Shown here: piece after piece, positions 7,956 to 19,979 of the stretch | How the letters are laid out: each line of letters opens with the position of its first letter | Numbering within the stretch: the stretch's first letter is position 1 | NCBI RefSeq assembly: GCF_036785885.1 | Contig: NC_092324.1 | Coordinates: 23,239,001 to 23,303,000, forward strand | DNA from: Coffea arabica | Taxonomy: Eukaryota > Streptophyta > Magnoliopsida > Gentianales > Rubiaceae | DNA: 64,000 bases | Direction: 5' to 3' | The notes under the pieces: generated by a model | Databases searched by the model: none | The model's input: only the letters and a program-made list of their open reading frames with translations | Told to the model about the DNA's origin: nothing | Made by a program: the position numbers and the translations under genes

Positions 7956-10132
7956 TGTGAGAGCCCGTAGCTTTCTTAAGTACTAGGTTTTATTTTTCTT
8001 TTAATTGCACGCTTTTCCACATTTTATTTATTCGAAAATTGTGAAATAAATTTTATGAGTAAATATAGTCTTTAGATGATTTTTCTAGTGTCGGTCAGTT
8101 TCTGAGAAATTAAGAGCATATATTGGACGTAGGACCCGCTAGTGCGAAAAGTTCGGAAAAATTCGGTCAACTAGGTTAAGTTTTGGATACTGGAGTTAAT
8201 TTACCGGGTGTTAAGAGATAAGTAAAGGATGCTAAGTGGATTGGTATAAGAGAGACAAAAGTTAGGCAAGTCATAAATGAGGTGACAAGTGTCACCATGA
8301 GAGAGGTTCTTACCTAAGACCACTATTCACCTTTTCTAATTGACCAAATAAATCACAAAATTAACCAAAAATTCACCATTTTTCTCTCCTCTTTGGCCGG
8401 CTCTCTCTCTCAAGAAAGGAAGAAAGAAAGCTCTCCAAGTTGCTTCAATCTTTGCTCCAATCTTCTAAATCAACCATTGGAATTTGTTTTTGCTCCATAG
8501 AAAACATTGAGTGTTAGTGAGGTGTTGTGTGGAGTTATTTGGAAAGCTAAGAGGACCAATTGCTCCCTCTCTCTTGTTTCTAAGGTGAGTTGAGAAGAAC
8601 CACTTTCCTTCCTCTAATGATGACTAATTTATTATTAGTAGTGGTAGAAGATGAAACTTTATGGATTACATCTTGAGTTTTGGTTGAATTGGTGAAGTTT
8701 TCTATTTATTGGTGATTTTTCTGTTTTCATATGAACATGATTGTGTGGCTGTCTATGATGATTGGAAATGATGTTTAATGACTCTAGGAGGTGGAAAAAG
8801 TGATTAATTGCAACCAATTTCTGGTTTGGAAGAAATTTGAAAAAGTTAGGGTTTGTTGTTCTTCATTCAGCCCGAATTGGTAGCTCCTATTTAGAGGCCG
8901 AATTGGCCTTACCTTAAAACATGAAAGTTGTAAATAATTCCATTTTAGATGTTCCTAAAAAATTTCAGGTCAATCGGAGTAGCGTAGAATGAGAAAAGTC
9001 GAAATTACCCTTGCTGTCCTGGTTTTACCCCAAATTGAGAATTGCTTCTGTAATTGGTTCCTTTGGTTAGGAATGATTCCGAATTGGATGTTAAGGTCTT
9101 CTGATGAAATGTAACCCTGTGTCTTAGCTTTCAGCTGGTTTTGGAATTTCTGGATTTGGACTTGGATAGCCTGATTTATGATGTTTCCGCTAGAATGCAT
9201 TATGTGAATCTGTTTTTGTGATTCTGGTGTAGTATCTTGCATTTTTGACCTGGTTACACTCGAAACTGGGTTGAGTGACCTTCTGTAATATTGTAACCCT
9301 ATCTCTTAGCTTAGAAACGGTGGGTCTTGTACCCTTATCCGATAATCGTAGTGTCTTAGGTGCTATTACCGCAAAATGAGGTCAAAAACTGTTTTTTTTT
9401 CAGGGCTAAAGCTAAATCTTTTCCGGATTTTTCTGGTTTCCTCTAATGCTTATGTATGCTTATGGAACCCTCTTTCAGTAGTATTTGGCATTGGTTTATG
9501 ACTTGTAATCGAGTCTTATTGTGCATATTGGAATATTTTAGGGCTTGACTTTCATTTCCGGTCATTTTCCTAGCTAAATTCCGTACTTGAACTAAATTCC
9601 GTACTTGAATGATTTTCAGCCTAGTGAACGGCTTTTGGAAATGAGATTATTTTGTGTGAGATGTTGGGACTGATTTGAGGAAATAATGAAGCCATTAATG
9701 GTTGGAAAATAGGTAAACACAAGGGATTTGCTGCCGAAATTTTTCTTGAAGGCTAGTTGGATTCCGACTTGTCTTTGGTCCAAGTGCTTTTTGCCGCAAA
9801 ATTTTATAACCCTTTTTAGTTTAGTTTTACGTTTGGTTTATGAAACCCTAGATATTTCCGACCATCAGTCCAAATGCCCCGTTTCGCTTTAAAGTCATTT
9901 TTATGCGTTTTACTCATCATTTATTGGGTTTCTTCGATTTCACCTAATTGGTTGTGCGATATTCTTTCTCGTTGAATCTTAGGTTTTCTCGGTGATTAAG
10001 GATACTATCCAGAAGGATATTTTGCATAGTTAGGTGAGTGTTCCTTTTTTGTTATGTTTCTTGATTATATGGCTTGTATATATGACTGATAACATGTTAA
10101 ACGCTTTCAATGAGTAGCCAAAACGAGTTTTC

Positions 10133-10165
10133 TAGGCGAGTGTGTACTTTATCGCACTCAGCCTA
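10133..10165 (+). other. Conserved LTR hairpin 1 (loop TACTTTAT), LTR B2
   Basis: TAGGCGAGTGTG and CGCACTCAGCCTA flank TACTTTAT (10145-10152). Twelve pairs form, with one G-U pair and one bulged A. The same sequence occurs near 15076 in B3. B4 has it near 23178, with one change in the outer stem. Confidence 0.65.
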
Positions 10166-10318
10166 AATGATTGTGAAATTTTCAATGAATGAACGATTGA
10201 AATGTTACTTGTGCATGAATGTAAGCCTTTTGGCTGAACTGGCCACTGCCCTTGTTACCGATCGACTCGAGCCAGAAGCGGACTCGGTCGGGCGATATGG
10301 TGACCTGGGTGAACGTTT

Positions 10319-10337
10319 GGTATACTCGAGTATTACC
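10319..10337 (+). other. Near-palindrome around TACTCGAGTA, LTR B2
   Basis: GGTATACTCGAGTATTACC is a 19-nt near-palindrome with a perfect 10-bp core. It recurs in B1, C (22367-22385), D (32848-32866) and, less perfectly, in E (59961-59979), always between hairpin 1 and hairpins 2/3. It could be a dimeric protein-binding site. Confidence 0.5.
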
Positions 10338-11658
10338 TTGTAGGTTGGTGGAGCCTGGCCAATTTCCAGGAGGGGGTGAATGAAATGAACGAATGAACGA
10401 ACGAACGAGGGTTTATTTATAGAAATGAAATTTTCAAATGATTGGAGGAATAAGGGGAAATGTCAGGAGAACGAATGAATGATCGAATGAATTGCTCCCT
10501 GTTAGCCGTATCCTTTTCATGAATGTTTTATCGCTTTCCATTGTAAATGTTTCGTGAAGTAGTGATATTCCATGTTAGTGTATTGGATTGATTGTTTTAT
10601 TATGTGTTCAGAACCTCACTGAGCTTTTAGCTCATCCCTTTTATTTTGTTTTCCTTAACAGGGGAAGGCACGCAAGGATGAGAGCTTGGTATAGACTCGT
10701 TTTGTCTAGCTCTTTGTTTTGTAATGGTTCTCGCCCTAGTGCTTGGCACGGGCTGGTTGTATGGTGAAGTGAGAACCTTTGTACATTTGATGGTTGTACT
10801 TTTGAGATAGCAATGTATAAAATTTTGTTTTAAGTTTTGGATCCTTGTTTTGCTCTTTCTGGTGGTTGTATTTCTGATTTTCTTGAGTGAACGACTGAGT
10901 CCCGGCGAGAGCTGGGCAGGCGGTCCGCCGAACCCTTTGGTTCGCCTTAGGGGGAGGTGGGGCTGTCACAGGTGGTATCAAAGCCTGCTTCGCGTGGTCT
11001 CTACGCGGAGTGAGCCTGGACTGAGTGGTGAAGAGGTATAAATAGGTATAAAGGATTAAGTGCTCGTTCGAGCCTAAGCTCTGAATTGTGACTGTTATAG
11101 GCCTTAAATTTTCTTGTGGTATTTGAGGACCATAAATAGGTACGTCTGGTAGGAATTTCGATTGTAGATGGTTTACTCTTGGGACTGGCCAGCTCGAGAG
11201 GGGAATTGTCTTATTTCGGATTCTTGTGCCTGAGTACTCCAGTGTTGAGGCGGTGTTAAGTATGTGGGATTTGCATTTCGGGAACATGAACAAGTTTTGC
11301 TTGGCTAGAATAAGACAGGAGGTCAAGGGACAACTAGGTTGGTTGATAAGTGACGTGAGAGACCGGACGAGGTTATTTGACTGCGACCGGGATGATATCG
11401 CCTTTACTTTTGATTTGCTCTTATACCGTTATGAGATGACATTGGTTTGAGTAGTTGTGCATATGATTATTTGTTTAATTTGACATGTATTTGTGCATTT
11501 GATTGTCTACCATCTTGATACATGGTGTGTATATGTGTATATGTCTGTGGTGTAATTGGTGTGCTAGAATTCGATTACTTTTGTCACTTTCCTGTATTTA
11601 TTCGCTGAATTATATTTTTTGGGAGGGGAAAAAAAAAGAGGGGGAAAAACATATACAT

Positions 11659-12887
11659 ATGGAGGGAAGACGTAGTCGCGGACGTGGTAGTGGCCGTGGT
11701 ACTAAGCGAGCCCAGGAACCAAGGGCAGAAAGGGAAACATCGGCGGAGCCAGTACAAGGACCAAGGGTTGAAGCCAGAGACCAAGTGGCGACGGCCATTC
11801 AACAAATGACCAATATTCTAGCACAGTTGGTGGACCAACAAGGTCAAATGCCCGTGCATCAACCCCAAAACCCTGAAATAGGAGAAGATCGGGCCCTTGA
11901 GAGGTTTCAAAAGTTTACACCTCCAAAATTCGCTGGAGGGCCTGATCCGGACATCGTTGAACAGTGGTTAGAGGCCATGGTGAATATATTCACAGCTTTG
12001 AACTACACTGAACAGAGACAAGTGAACTTTGTAGTGTTTCAATTTGAAGGACCGGCTCGGGCATGGTGGAACGTAATTAGAGCAAAGTGGGAAAGAGAAC
12101 GGACTGTATGGACGTGGGCGAACTTTGTAAAAGAATTTAACGAGAAGTACCTCCCACCTCTAGACCAAGAAAGGAGGGATGACGAATTTATTGGACTACG
12201 CCAGGAGACCTTAAGTGTGGCTGAATACGAAACAAAATTTACCAAACTATCCAAGTTTGCTTCCGAATTAGTAGCCACGGAACCGAGAAGAGTAAGGCGG
12301 TTCATACAGGGATTGAACTTGGACATCCAGGAGGCGTTAGCGGCGGCGCAAGTGAATACCTTTACGGAGGCTCTGGAGAAAGCCCAACGAATTGAGAATG
12401 CCAAGGCACAGATAAAGGCCTCTCAAAATCGAAAAAGGGTACACCTGGTAGTGTGACTGGGGAATCAAGTGAATCGATAGTCCCTTCCAAAGTGCAGAAA
12501 GTGAACTTTTTGCCCCACCCACCATGGACAATAGGAGCGTTAGATGAACGATCTACAAAAGGAAGTCAAGTAGGCTCTTATCAAAAAAGCCAACAAGTGG
12601 CTTCTTCCTTGACTTGTGGCTACTGTGGAAAAGCCAATCACACTGAGAGTGATTGTTGGAGGAAAGGGCGGAAGTGTTTGATTTGTGGAAGTGGTGACCA
12701 TCAGGTTAGCAGCTGCCCGAGGAAACAGTCACGTGAAAGTGGTCCTCAGCGACTAGAGGGCACTACATCAAAACAAGCGAATGAAAGAGGGAACCGAACA
12801 AAAGTACCGGCAAGGGTATATGCTTTAGACAACCAAAGAGCTCCTGAGCCATCTGAAGGTAAAATTTCGAGGACAAAATTTCCTTAA
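11659..12887 (+). pseudogene. gag: gag of array B unit 2, frameshifted
   Basis: This copy encodes the same Gag as unit 1 (6716-7944), 4943 bp downstream, with identical predicted protein in both frames: a 265-residue capsid part ending at 12456, then the two-knuckle nucleocapsid part in the -1 frame to 12887. It carries the same frameshift in the same A-rich run, so the lesion or recoding signal predates the tandem amplification. Its internal region (10971-12898) has the same primer site, leader block (11141-11246) and polypurine tract as unit 1. Confidence 0.88.
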
Positions 12888-12898
12888 GGGGGAGAGAG

Positions 12899-15800
12899 TG
12901 TGAGAGCCCGTAGCTTTCTTAAGTACTAGGTTTTATTTTTCTTTTAATTGCACGCTTTTCCACATTTTATTTATTCGAAAATTGTGAAATAAATTTTATG
13001 AGTAAATATAGTCTTTAGATGATTTTTCTAGTGTCGGTTAGTTTCTGAGAAATTAAGAGCATATATTGGACGTAGGACCCGCTAGTGCGAAAAGTTCGGA
13101 AAAATTCGGTCAACTAGGTTAAGTTTTGGATACTGGAGTTAATTTACCGGGTGTTAAGAGATAAGTAAAGGATGCTAAGTGGATTGGTATAAGAGAGACA
13201 AAAGTTAGGCAAGTCATAAATGAGGTGACAAGTGTCACCATGAGAGAGGTTCTTACCTAAGACCACTATTCACCTTTTCTAATTGACCAAATAAATCACA
13301 AAATTAACCAAAAATTCACCATTTTTCTCTCCTCTTTGGCCGGCTCTCTCTCTCAAGAAAGGAAGAAAGAAAGCTCTCCAAGTTGCTTCAATCTTTGCTC
13401 CAATCTTCTAAATCAACCATTGGAATTTGTTTTTGCTCCATAGAAAACATTGAGTGTTAGTGAGGTGTTGTGTGGAGTTATTTGGAAAGCTAAGAGGACC
13501 AATTGCTCCCTCTCTCTTGTTTCTAAGGTGAGTTGAGAAGAACCACTTTCCTTCCTCTAATGATGCCTAATTTATGATTAGTGGTGGTAGAAGATGAAAC
13601 TTTATGGATTACATCTTGAGTTTTGGTTGAATTGGTGAAGTTTTCTATTTATTGGTGATTTTTCTGTTTTCATATGAACATGATTGTGTGGCTATCTATG
13701 ATGATTGGAAATGATGTGTAATGACTCTAGGAGGTGGAAAAAGTGATTAATTGCAACCAATTTCTGGTTTGGAAGAAATTTGAAAAAGTTAGGGTTTGTT
13801 GTTCTTCATTCTGCCTGAATTTGTAGCTCCTAGTTAGAGGCCGAATTGGCCTTAGCTTAAAACATTAAAGTTGTAGGGAATGACATTTTAGAGGTTCCTA
13901 CAAAATATTAGGTCAATCGGAGTAGCGTAGAATGAAACAAGTCGAAATTACCCTTACTGTCCTGGTTTTACCCAAAATTGAGAATTGCTTCTGTAATTGG
14001 TTGCTTTGGTTAGGAATGCTTCCGAATTGGATGTTGAGGTCTTCTTATGAAATATATCCCTATTTCTTAGCTTTCATCTGGTTTTGGAATTTCTGGATTT
14101 GGACTTGGATAGCCTGATTTATGATGTTTCCGCTAGAATGCGTTATGTGAATCTGTTTTTGTGATTCTGGTGAAGTATCTTGCATTTTTGACCTGGTTAC
14201 ACTCGAAACTAGGTTGAGTGACCTTCTACAATATTGTAGCCCTATCTCTTAGCTTCGAAACGGTGGGTCTTGGACCCTTATCCGATAATCGTAGTGTCTT
14301 AGGTGCCATTACCGTAAAATGAGGTCAAAAACTATTTTTTTTTCAGGGCTAAAGCTAAATCTTTTCCGGATTTTTCTGGTTTCCTCTAATGCTTATGTAT
14401 GCTTATGGAACCCTCTTTCAGTAGTATTTGGCATTGGTTTATGACTTGTAATCGAGTCTTATTGTGCTTATTGGAATATTTTAGGGCTTGACTTTCATTT
14501 CCGATCATTTTCCTAGCTAAATTCCGTACTTGAACTAAATTCCGTACTTGAATGATTTTCAGCCTAGTGAACGGCTTTTGGAAATGAGATTATTTTGTGT
14601 GAGATGTTGGGACTGATTTGAGGAAATAATGAAGCCATTAATGGTTGGAAAATAGGTAAACACAAGGGATTTGCTGCCGAAATTTTTCTTGAAGGCTAGT
14701 TGGATTCCGACTTGTCTTTGGTCCAAGTGCTTTTTGCCGCAAAATTTTATAACCCTTTTTAGTTTAGTTTTACGTTTGGTTTATGAAACCCTAGATATTT
14801 CCGACCATCAGTCCAAATGCCCCGTTTCGCTTTAAAGTCATTTTTATGCGTTTTACTCATCATTTATTGGGTTTCTTCGATTTCACCTAATTGGTTGTGC
14901 GATATTCTTTCTCGTTGAATCTTAGGTTTTCTCGGTGATTAAGGATACTATCCAGAAGGATATTTTGCATAGTTAGGTGAGTGTTCCTTTTTTGTTATGT
15001 TTCTTGATTATATGGCTTGTATATATGACTGATAACATGTTAAACGCTTTCAATGAGTAGCCAAAACGAGTTTTCTAGGCGAGTGTGTACTTTATCGCAC
15101 TCAGCCTAAATGATTGTGAAATTTTCAATGAATGAACGATTGATATGTTACTTGTGCATGAATGTAAGCCTTTTGGCTGAACTGGCCACTGCCCTTGTTA
15201 CCGATCGACTCGAGCCAGAAGCGGACTCGGTCGGGCGATATGGTGACCTGGGTGAACGTTTGGTATACTCGAGTATTACCTTGTAGGTTGGTGGAGCCTG
15301 GCCAATTTCCAGGAGGGGGTGAATGAAATGAACGAATGAACGAACGAACGAGGGTTTATTTATAGAAATGAAATTTTCAAATGATTGGAGGAATAAGGGG
15401 AAATGTCAGGAGAACGAATGAATGATCGAATGAATTGCTCCCTGTTAGCCGTATCCTTTTCATGAATGTTTTATCGCTTTCCATTGTAAATGTTTCGTGA
15501 AGTAGTGATATTCCATGTTAGTGTATTGGATTGATTGTTTTATTATGTGTTCAGAACCTCACTGAGCTTTTCGCTCATCCCTTTTATTTTGTTTTCCTTA
15601 ACAGGGGAAGGCACGCAAGGATGAGAGCTTGGTATAGACTCGTTTTGTCTAGCTCTTTGTTTTGTAATGGTTCTCGCCCTAGTGCTTGGCACGGGCTGGT
15701 TGTATGGTGAAGTGAGAACCTTTGTACATTTGATGGTTGTACTTTTGAGATAGCAATGTATAAAATTTTGTTTTAAGTTTTGGATCCTTGTTTTGCTCTT

Positions 15801-15913
15801 TCTGGTGGTTGTATTTCTGATTTTCTTGAGTGAACGACTGAGTCCCGGCGAGAGCTGGGCAGGCGGTCCGCCGAACCCTTTGGTTCGCCTTAGGGGGAGG
15901 TGGGGCTGTCACA
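12899..15913 (+). mobile_element. LTR B3 (3015 bp, complete)
   Basis: It is the same LTR as B2, with the same TGTGAGAGCCC start and GCTGTCACA end. It matches B4 closely along its length and matches B2 closely except at about 13560-14490, where B2 is diverged. It carries the candidate intron 13528-15604 and hairpin 1 near 15076-15108. Confidence 0.92.
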
Positions 15914-16600
15914 GGTGGTATCAAAGCCTGCTTCGCGTGGTCTCTACGCGGAGTGAGCCTGGACTGAGTGGTGAAGAGGTATAAATAGGTATAAAGGATT
16001 AAGTGCTCGTTCGAGCCTAAGCTCTGAATTGTGACTGTTATAGGCCTTAAATTTTCTTGTGGTATTTGAGGACCATAAATAGGTACGTCTGGTAGGAATT
16101 TCGATTGTAGATGGTTTACTCTTGGGACTGGCCAGCTCGAGAGGGGAATTGTCTTATTTCGGATTCTTGTGCCTGAGTACTCCAGAGTTGAGGCGGTGTT
16201 AAGTATGTGGGATTTGCATTTCGGGAACATGAACAAGTTTTGCTTGGCTAGAATAAGACAGGAGGTCAAGGGACAACTAGGTTGGTTGATAAGTGACGTG
16301 AGAGACCGGACGAGGTTATTTGACTGCGACCGGGATGATATCGCCTTTACTTTTGATTTGCTCTTATACCGTTATGAGATGACATTGGTTTGAGTAGTTG
16401 TGCATATGATTATTTGTTTAATTTGACATGTATTTGTGCATTTGATTGTCTACCATCTTGATACATGGTGTGTATATGTGTATATGTCTGTGGTGTAATT
16501 GGTGTGCTAGAATTCGATTACTTTTGTCACTTTCCTGTATTTATTCGCTGAATTATATTTTTTGGGAGGGGAAAAAAAAGAGGGGGAAAAACATATACAT

Positions 16601-17829
16601 ATGGAGGGAAGACGTAGTCGCGGACGTGGTAGTGGCCGTGGTACTAAGCGAGCCCAGGAACCAAGGGCAGAAAGGGAAACATCGGCGGAGCCAGTACAAG
16701 GACCAAGGGTTGAAGCCAGAGACCAAGTGGCGACGGCCATTCAACAAATGACCAATATTCTAGCACAGTTGGTGGACCAACAAGGTCAAATGCCCGTGCA
16801 TCAACCCCAAAACCCTGAAATAGGAGAAGATCGGGCCCTTGAGAGGTTTCAAAAGTTTACACCTCCAAAATTCGCTGGAGGGCCTGATCCGGACATCGTT
16901 GAACAGTGGTTAGAGGCCATGGTGAATATATTCACAGCTTTGAACTACACTGAACAGAGACAAGTGAACTTTGTAGTGTTTCAATTTGAAGGACCGGCTC
17001 GGGCATGGTGGAACGTAATTAGAGCAAAGTGGGAAAGAGAACGGACTGTATGGACGTGGGCGAACTTTGTAAAAGAATTTAACGAGAAGTACCTCCCACC
17101 TCTAGACCAAGAAAGGAGGGATGACGAATTTATTGGACTACGCCAGGAGACCTTAAGTGTGGCTGAATACGAAACAAAATTTACCAAACTATCCAAGTTT
17201 GCTTCCGAATTAGTAGCCACGGAACCGAGAAGAGTAAGGCGGTTCATACAGGGATTGAACTTGGACATCCAGGAGGCGTTAGCGGCGGCGCAAGTGAATA
17301 CCTTTACGGAGGCTCTGGAGAAAGCCCAACGAATTGAGAATGCCAAGGCACAGATAAAGGCCTCTCAAAATCGAAAAAGGGTACACCTGGTAGTGTGACT
17401 GGGGAATCAAGTGAATCGATAGTCCCTTCCAAAGTGCAGAAAGTGAACTTTTTGCCCCACCCACCATGGACAATAGGAGCGTTAGATGAACGATCTACAA
17501 AAGGAAGTCAAGTAGGCTCTTATCAAAAAAGCCAACAAGTGGCTTCTTCCTTGACTTGTGGCTACTGTGGAAAAGCCAATCACACTGAGAGTGATTGTTG
17601 GAGGAAAGGGCGGAAGTGTTTGATTTGTGGAAGTGGTGACCATCAGGTTAGCAGCTGCCCGAGGAAACAGTCACGTGAAAGTGGTCCTCAGCGACTAGAG
17701 GGCACTACATCAAAACAAGCGAATGAAAGAGGGAACCGAACAAAAGTACCGGCAAGGGTATATGCTTTAGACAACCAAAGAGCTCCTGAGCCATCTGAAG
17801 GTAAAATTTCGAGGACAAAATTTCCTTAA
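16601..17829 (+). pseudogene. gag: gag of array B unit 3, frameshifted
   Basis: This is the third copy of the B gag, with start ATGGAGGGAAG at 16601, capsid part ending at 17398 and nucleocapsid part in the -1 frame to 17829. The protein matches units 1 and 2, and the same frameshift is present. One A is missing from the run just upstream of the start codon compared with the other units, which shifts the long upstream frame but not gag. The internal region 15914-17840 has the usual primer site and polypurine tract. Confidence 0.88.
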
Positions 17830-17840
17830 GGGGGAGAGAG

Positions 17841-19979
17841 TGTGAGAGCCCGTAGCTTTCTTAAGTACTAGGTTTTATTTTTCTTTTAATTGCACGCTTT
17901 TCCACATTTTATTTATTCGAAAATTGTGAAATAAATTTTATGAGTAAATATAGTCTTTAGATGATTTTTCTAGTGTCGGTCAGTTTCTGAGAAATTAAGA
18001 GCATATATTGGACGTAGGACCCGCTAGTGCGAAAAGTTCGGAAAAATTCGGTCAACTAGGTTAAGTTTTGGATACTGGAGTTAATTTACCGGGTGTTAAG
18101 AGATAAGTAAAGGATGCTAAGTGGATTGGTATAAGAGAGACAAAAGTTAGGCAAGTCATAAATGAGGTGACAAGTGTCACCATGAGAGAGGTTCTTACCT
18201 AAGACCACTATTCACCTTTTCTAATTGACCAAATAAATCACAAAATTAACCAGAAATTCACCATTTTTCTCTCCTCTTTGGCCGGCTCTCTCTCTCAAGA
18301 AAGGAAGAAAGAAAGCTCTCCAAGTTGCTTCAATCTTTGCTCCAATCTTCTAAATCAACCATTGGAATTTGTTTTTTCTCCAAAGAAAACATTAAGTGAG
18401 TGTTAGTGAGGTGTTGTGTGGAGTTATTTGGAAAGCTAAGAGGACCAATTGCTCCCTCTCTCTTGTTTCTAAGGTGAGTTGAGAAGAACCACTTTCCTTC
18501 CTCTAATGATGCCTAATTTATGATTAGTGGTGGTAGAAGATGAAACTTTATGGATTACATCTTGAGTTTTGGTTGAATTGGTGAAGTTTTCTATTTATTG
18601 GTGATTTTTCTGTTTTCATATGAACATGATTGTGTGGCTATCTATGATGATTGGAAATGATGTGTAATGACTCTAGGAGGTGGAAAAAGTGATTAATTGC
18701 AACCAATTTCTGGTTTGGAAGAAATTTGAAAAAGTTAGGGTTTGTTGTTCTTCATTCTGCCTGAATTTGTAGCTCCTAGTTAGAGGCCGAATTGGCCTTA
18801 GCTTAAAACATTAAAGTTGTAGGGAATGACATTTTAGAGGTTCCTACAAAATATTAGGTCAATCGGAGTAGCGTAGAATGAAACAAGTCGAAATTACCCT
18901 TACTGTCCTGGTTTTACCCAAAATTGAGAATTGCTTCTGTAATTGGTTGCTTTGGTTAGGAATGCTTCCGAATTGGATGTTGAGGTCTTCTTATGAAATA
19001 TATCCCTATTTCTTAGCTTTCATCTGGTTTTGGAATTTCTGGATTTGGACTTGGATAGCCTGATTTATGATGTTTCCGCTAGAATGCGTTATGTGAATCT
19101 GTTTTTGTGATTCTGGTGAAGTATCTTGCATTTTTGACCTGGTTACACTCGAAACTAGGTTGAGTGACCTTCTACAATATTGTAGCCCTATCTCTTAGCT
19201 TCGAAACGGTGGGTCTTGGACCCTTATCCGATAATCGTAGTGTCTTAGGTGCCATTACCGTAAAATGAGGTCAAAAACTATTTTTTTTTCAGGGCTAAAG
19301 CTAAATCTTTTCCGGATTTTTCTGGTTTCCTCTAATGCTTATGTATGCTTATGGAACCCTCTTTCAGTAGTATTTGGCATTGGTTTATGACTTGTAATCG
19401 AGTCTTATTGTGCTTATTGGAATATTTTAGGGCTTGACTTTCATTTCCGATCATTTTCCTAGCTAAATTCCGTACTTGAACTAAATTCCGTACTTGAATG
19501 ATTTTCAGCCTAGTGAACGGCTTTTGAAAATGAGATTATTTTGTGTGAGATGTTGGGACTGATTTGAGGAAATAATGAAGCCATTAATGGCTGGAAAATA
19601 GGTAAACACAAGGGATTTGCTGCCGAAATTTTTCTTGAAGGCTAGTTGGATCCCGACTTGTCTTTGGTCCAAGTGCTTTTTGCCGCAAAATTTTATAACC
19701 CTTTTTAGTTTAGTTTTGCGTTTGGTTTATGAAACCCTAGATATTTCCGACCATCAGTCCAAATGCCCCGTTTCGCTTTAAAGTCATTTTTATGCGTTTT
19801 ACTCATCATTTATCGGGTTTCTTCGATTTCACCTAATTGGTTGTGGTATATTCTTTCTCGTTGAATCTTAGGTTTTCTCGGTGATTAAGGATACTATCCA
19901 GAAGGATATTTTGCATAGTTAGGTGAGTGTTCCTTGTTTGTTATGTTTCTTGATTATATGGCTTGTATATATGACTGAT
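17841..19979 (+). mobile_element. LTR B4, first segment (interrupted)
   Basis: This is the beginning of the last LTR of array B, starting TGTGAGAGCCC. It stops at 19979 where solo LTR C is inserted after the target site CTGAT. The LTR continues at 23130-23937 and 57506-57587. The three parts sum to about 3019 bp, matching B2 and B3. It has a few private changes, such as a short duplication near 18394 (AAGTGAGTGTTAGTGAG). Confidence 0.9.

Larger units (their letters stand above)
8585..10661 (+). other. Candidate intron inside LTR B2
   Basis: The 5' site is TAAG/GTGAGTTGAG and the 3' site is TTTTGTTTTCCTTAACAG/GGG, preceded by CTCACTGAGC and TTAGCTCA, giving 2077 nt. Equivalent sites occur in B3 (13528-15604) and B4 (5' site at 18474). 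In the 5' LTR this interval would fall between promoter and gag. Use of the sites is inferred. Confidence 0.5.
7956..10970 (+). mobile_element. LTR B2 (3015 bp, complete)
   Basis: It begins TGTGAGAGCCC and ends GGGGCTGTCACA, giving 5-bp inverted termini TGTGA/TCACA, and sits between a polypurine tract and a primer site. It carries a promoter-like region near 8330-8350, a 5' splice consensus at 8584/8585, hairpin 1 at 10133-10165, the TACTCGAGTA palindrome at 10319-10337, a 3' splice consensus ending at 10661, and the conserved last ~75 bp. An 18-bp unit CTAAATTCCGTACTTGAA is tandemly duplicated near 9585-9620. The part from about 8620 to 9550 differs from B3 and B4 at several dozen sites, while the remainder is nearly identical. 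Confidence 0.92.
5355..19979 (+). repeat. Tandem array B: gag-only LTR retrotransposon, period 4943 bp
   Basis: The array runs truncated LTR, internal, LTR, internal, LTR, internal, LTR. LTR ends fall at 6027, 10970 and 15913 and LTR starts at 7956, 12899 and 17841, so the period is 4943 bp (4942 in the third unit, which lacks one A in a run before gag). Each internal region is about 1928 bp and carries a primer site, a leader, a frameshifted gag and a polypurine tract. The pol region is absent. Neighbouring units share a single LTR, the product expected from unequal crossing-over between LTRs. The last LTR continues after two insertions, to 57587. Confidence 0.9.

Noticed and set aside
10736-11326. 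196-codon antisense ORF across LTR end and leader, repeated at 15679-16269
   Set aside because: It is broken in unit 1 (pieces at 5793-6038 and 6171-6383), spans LTR end and primer site, has no recognisable domain and is antisense to the element.
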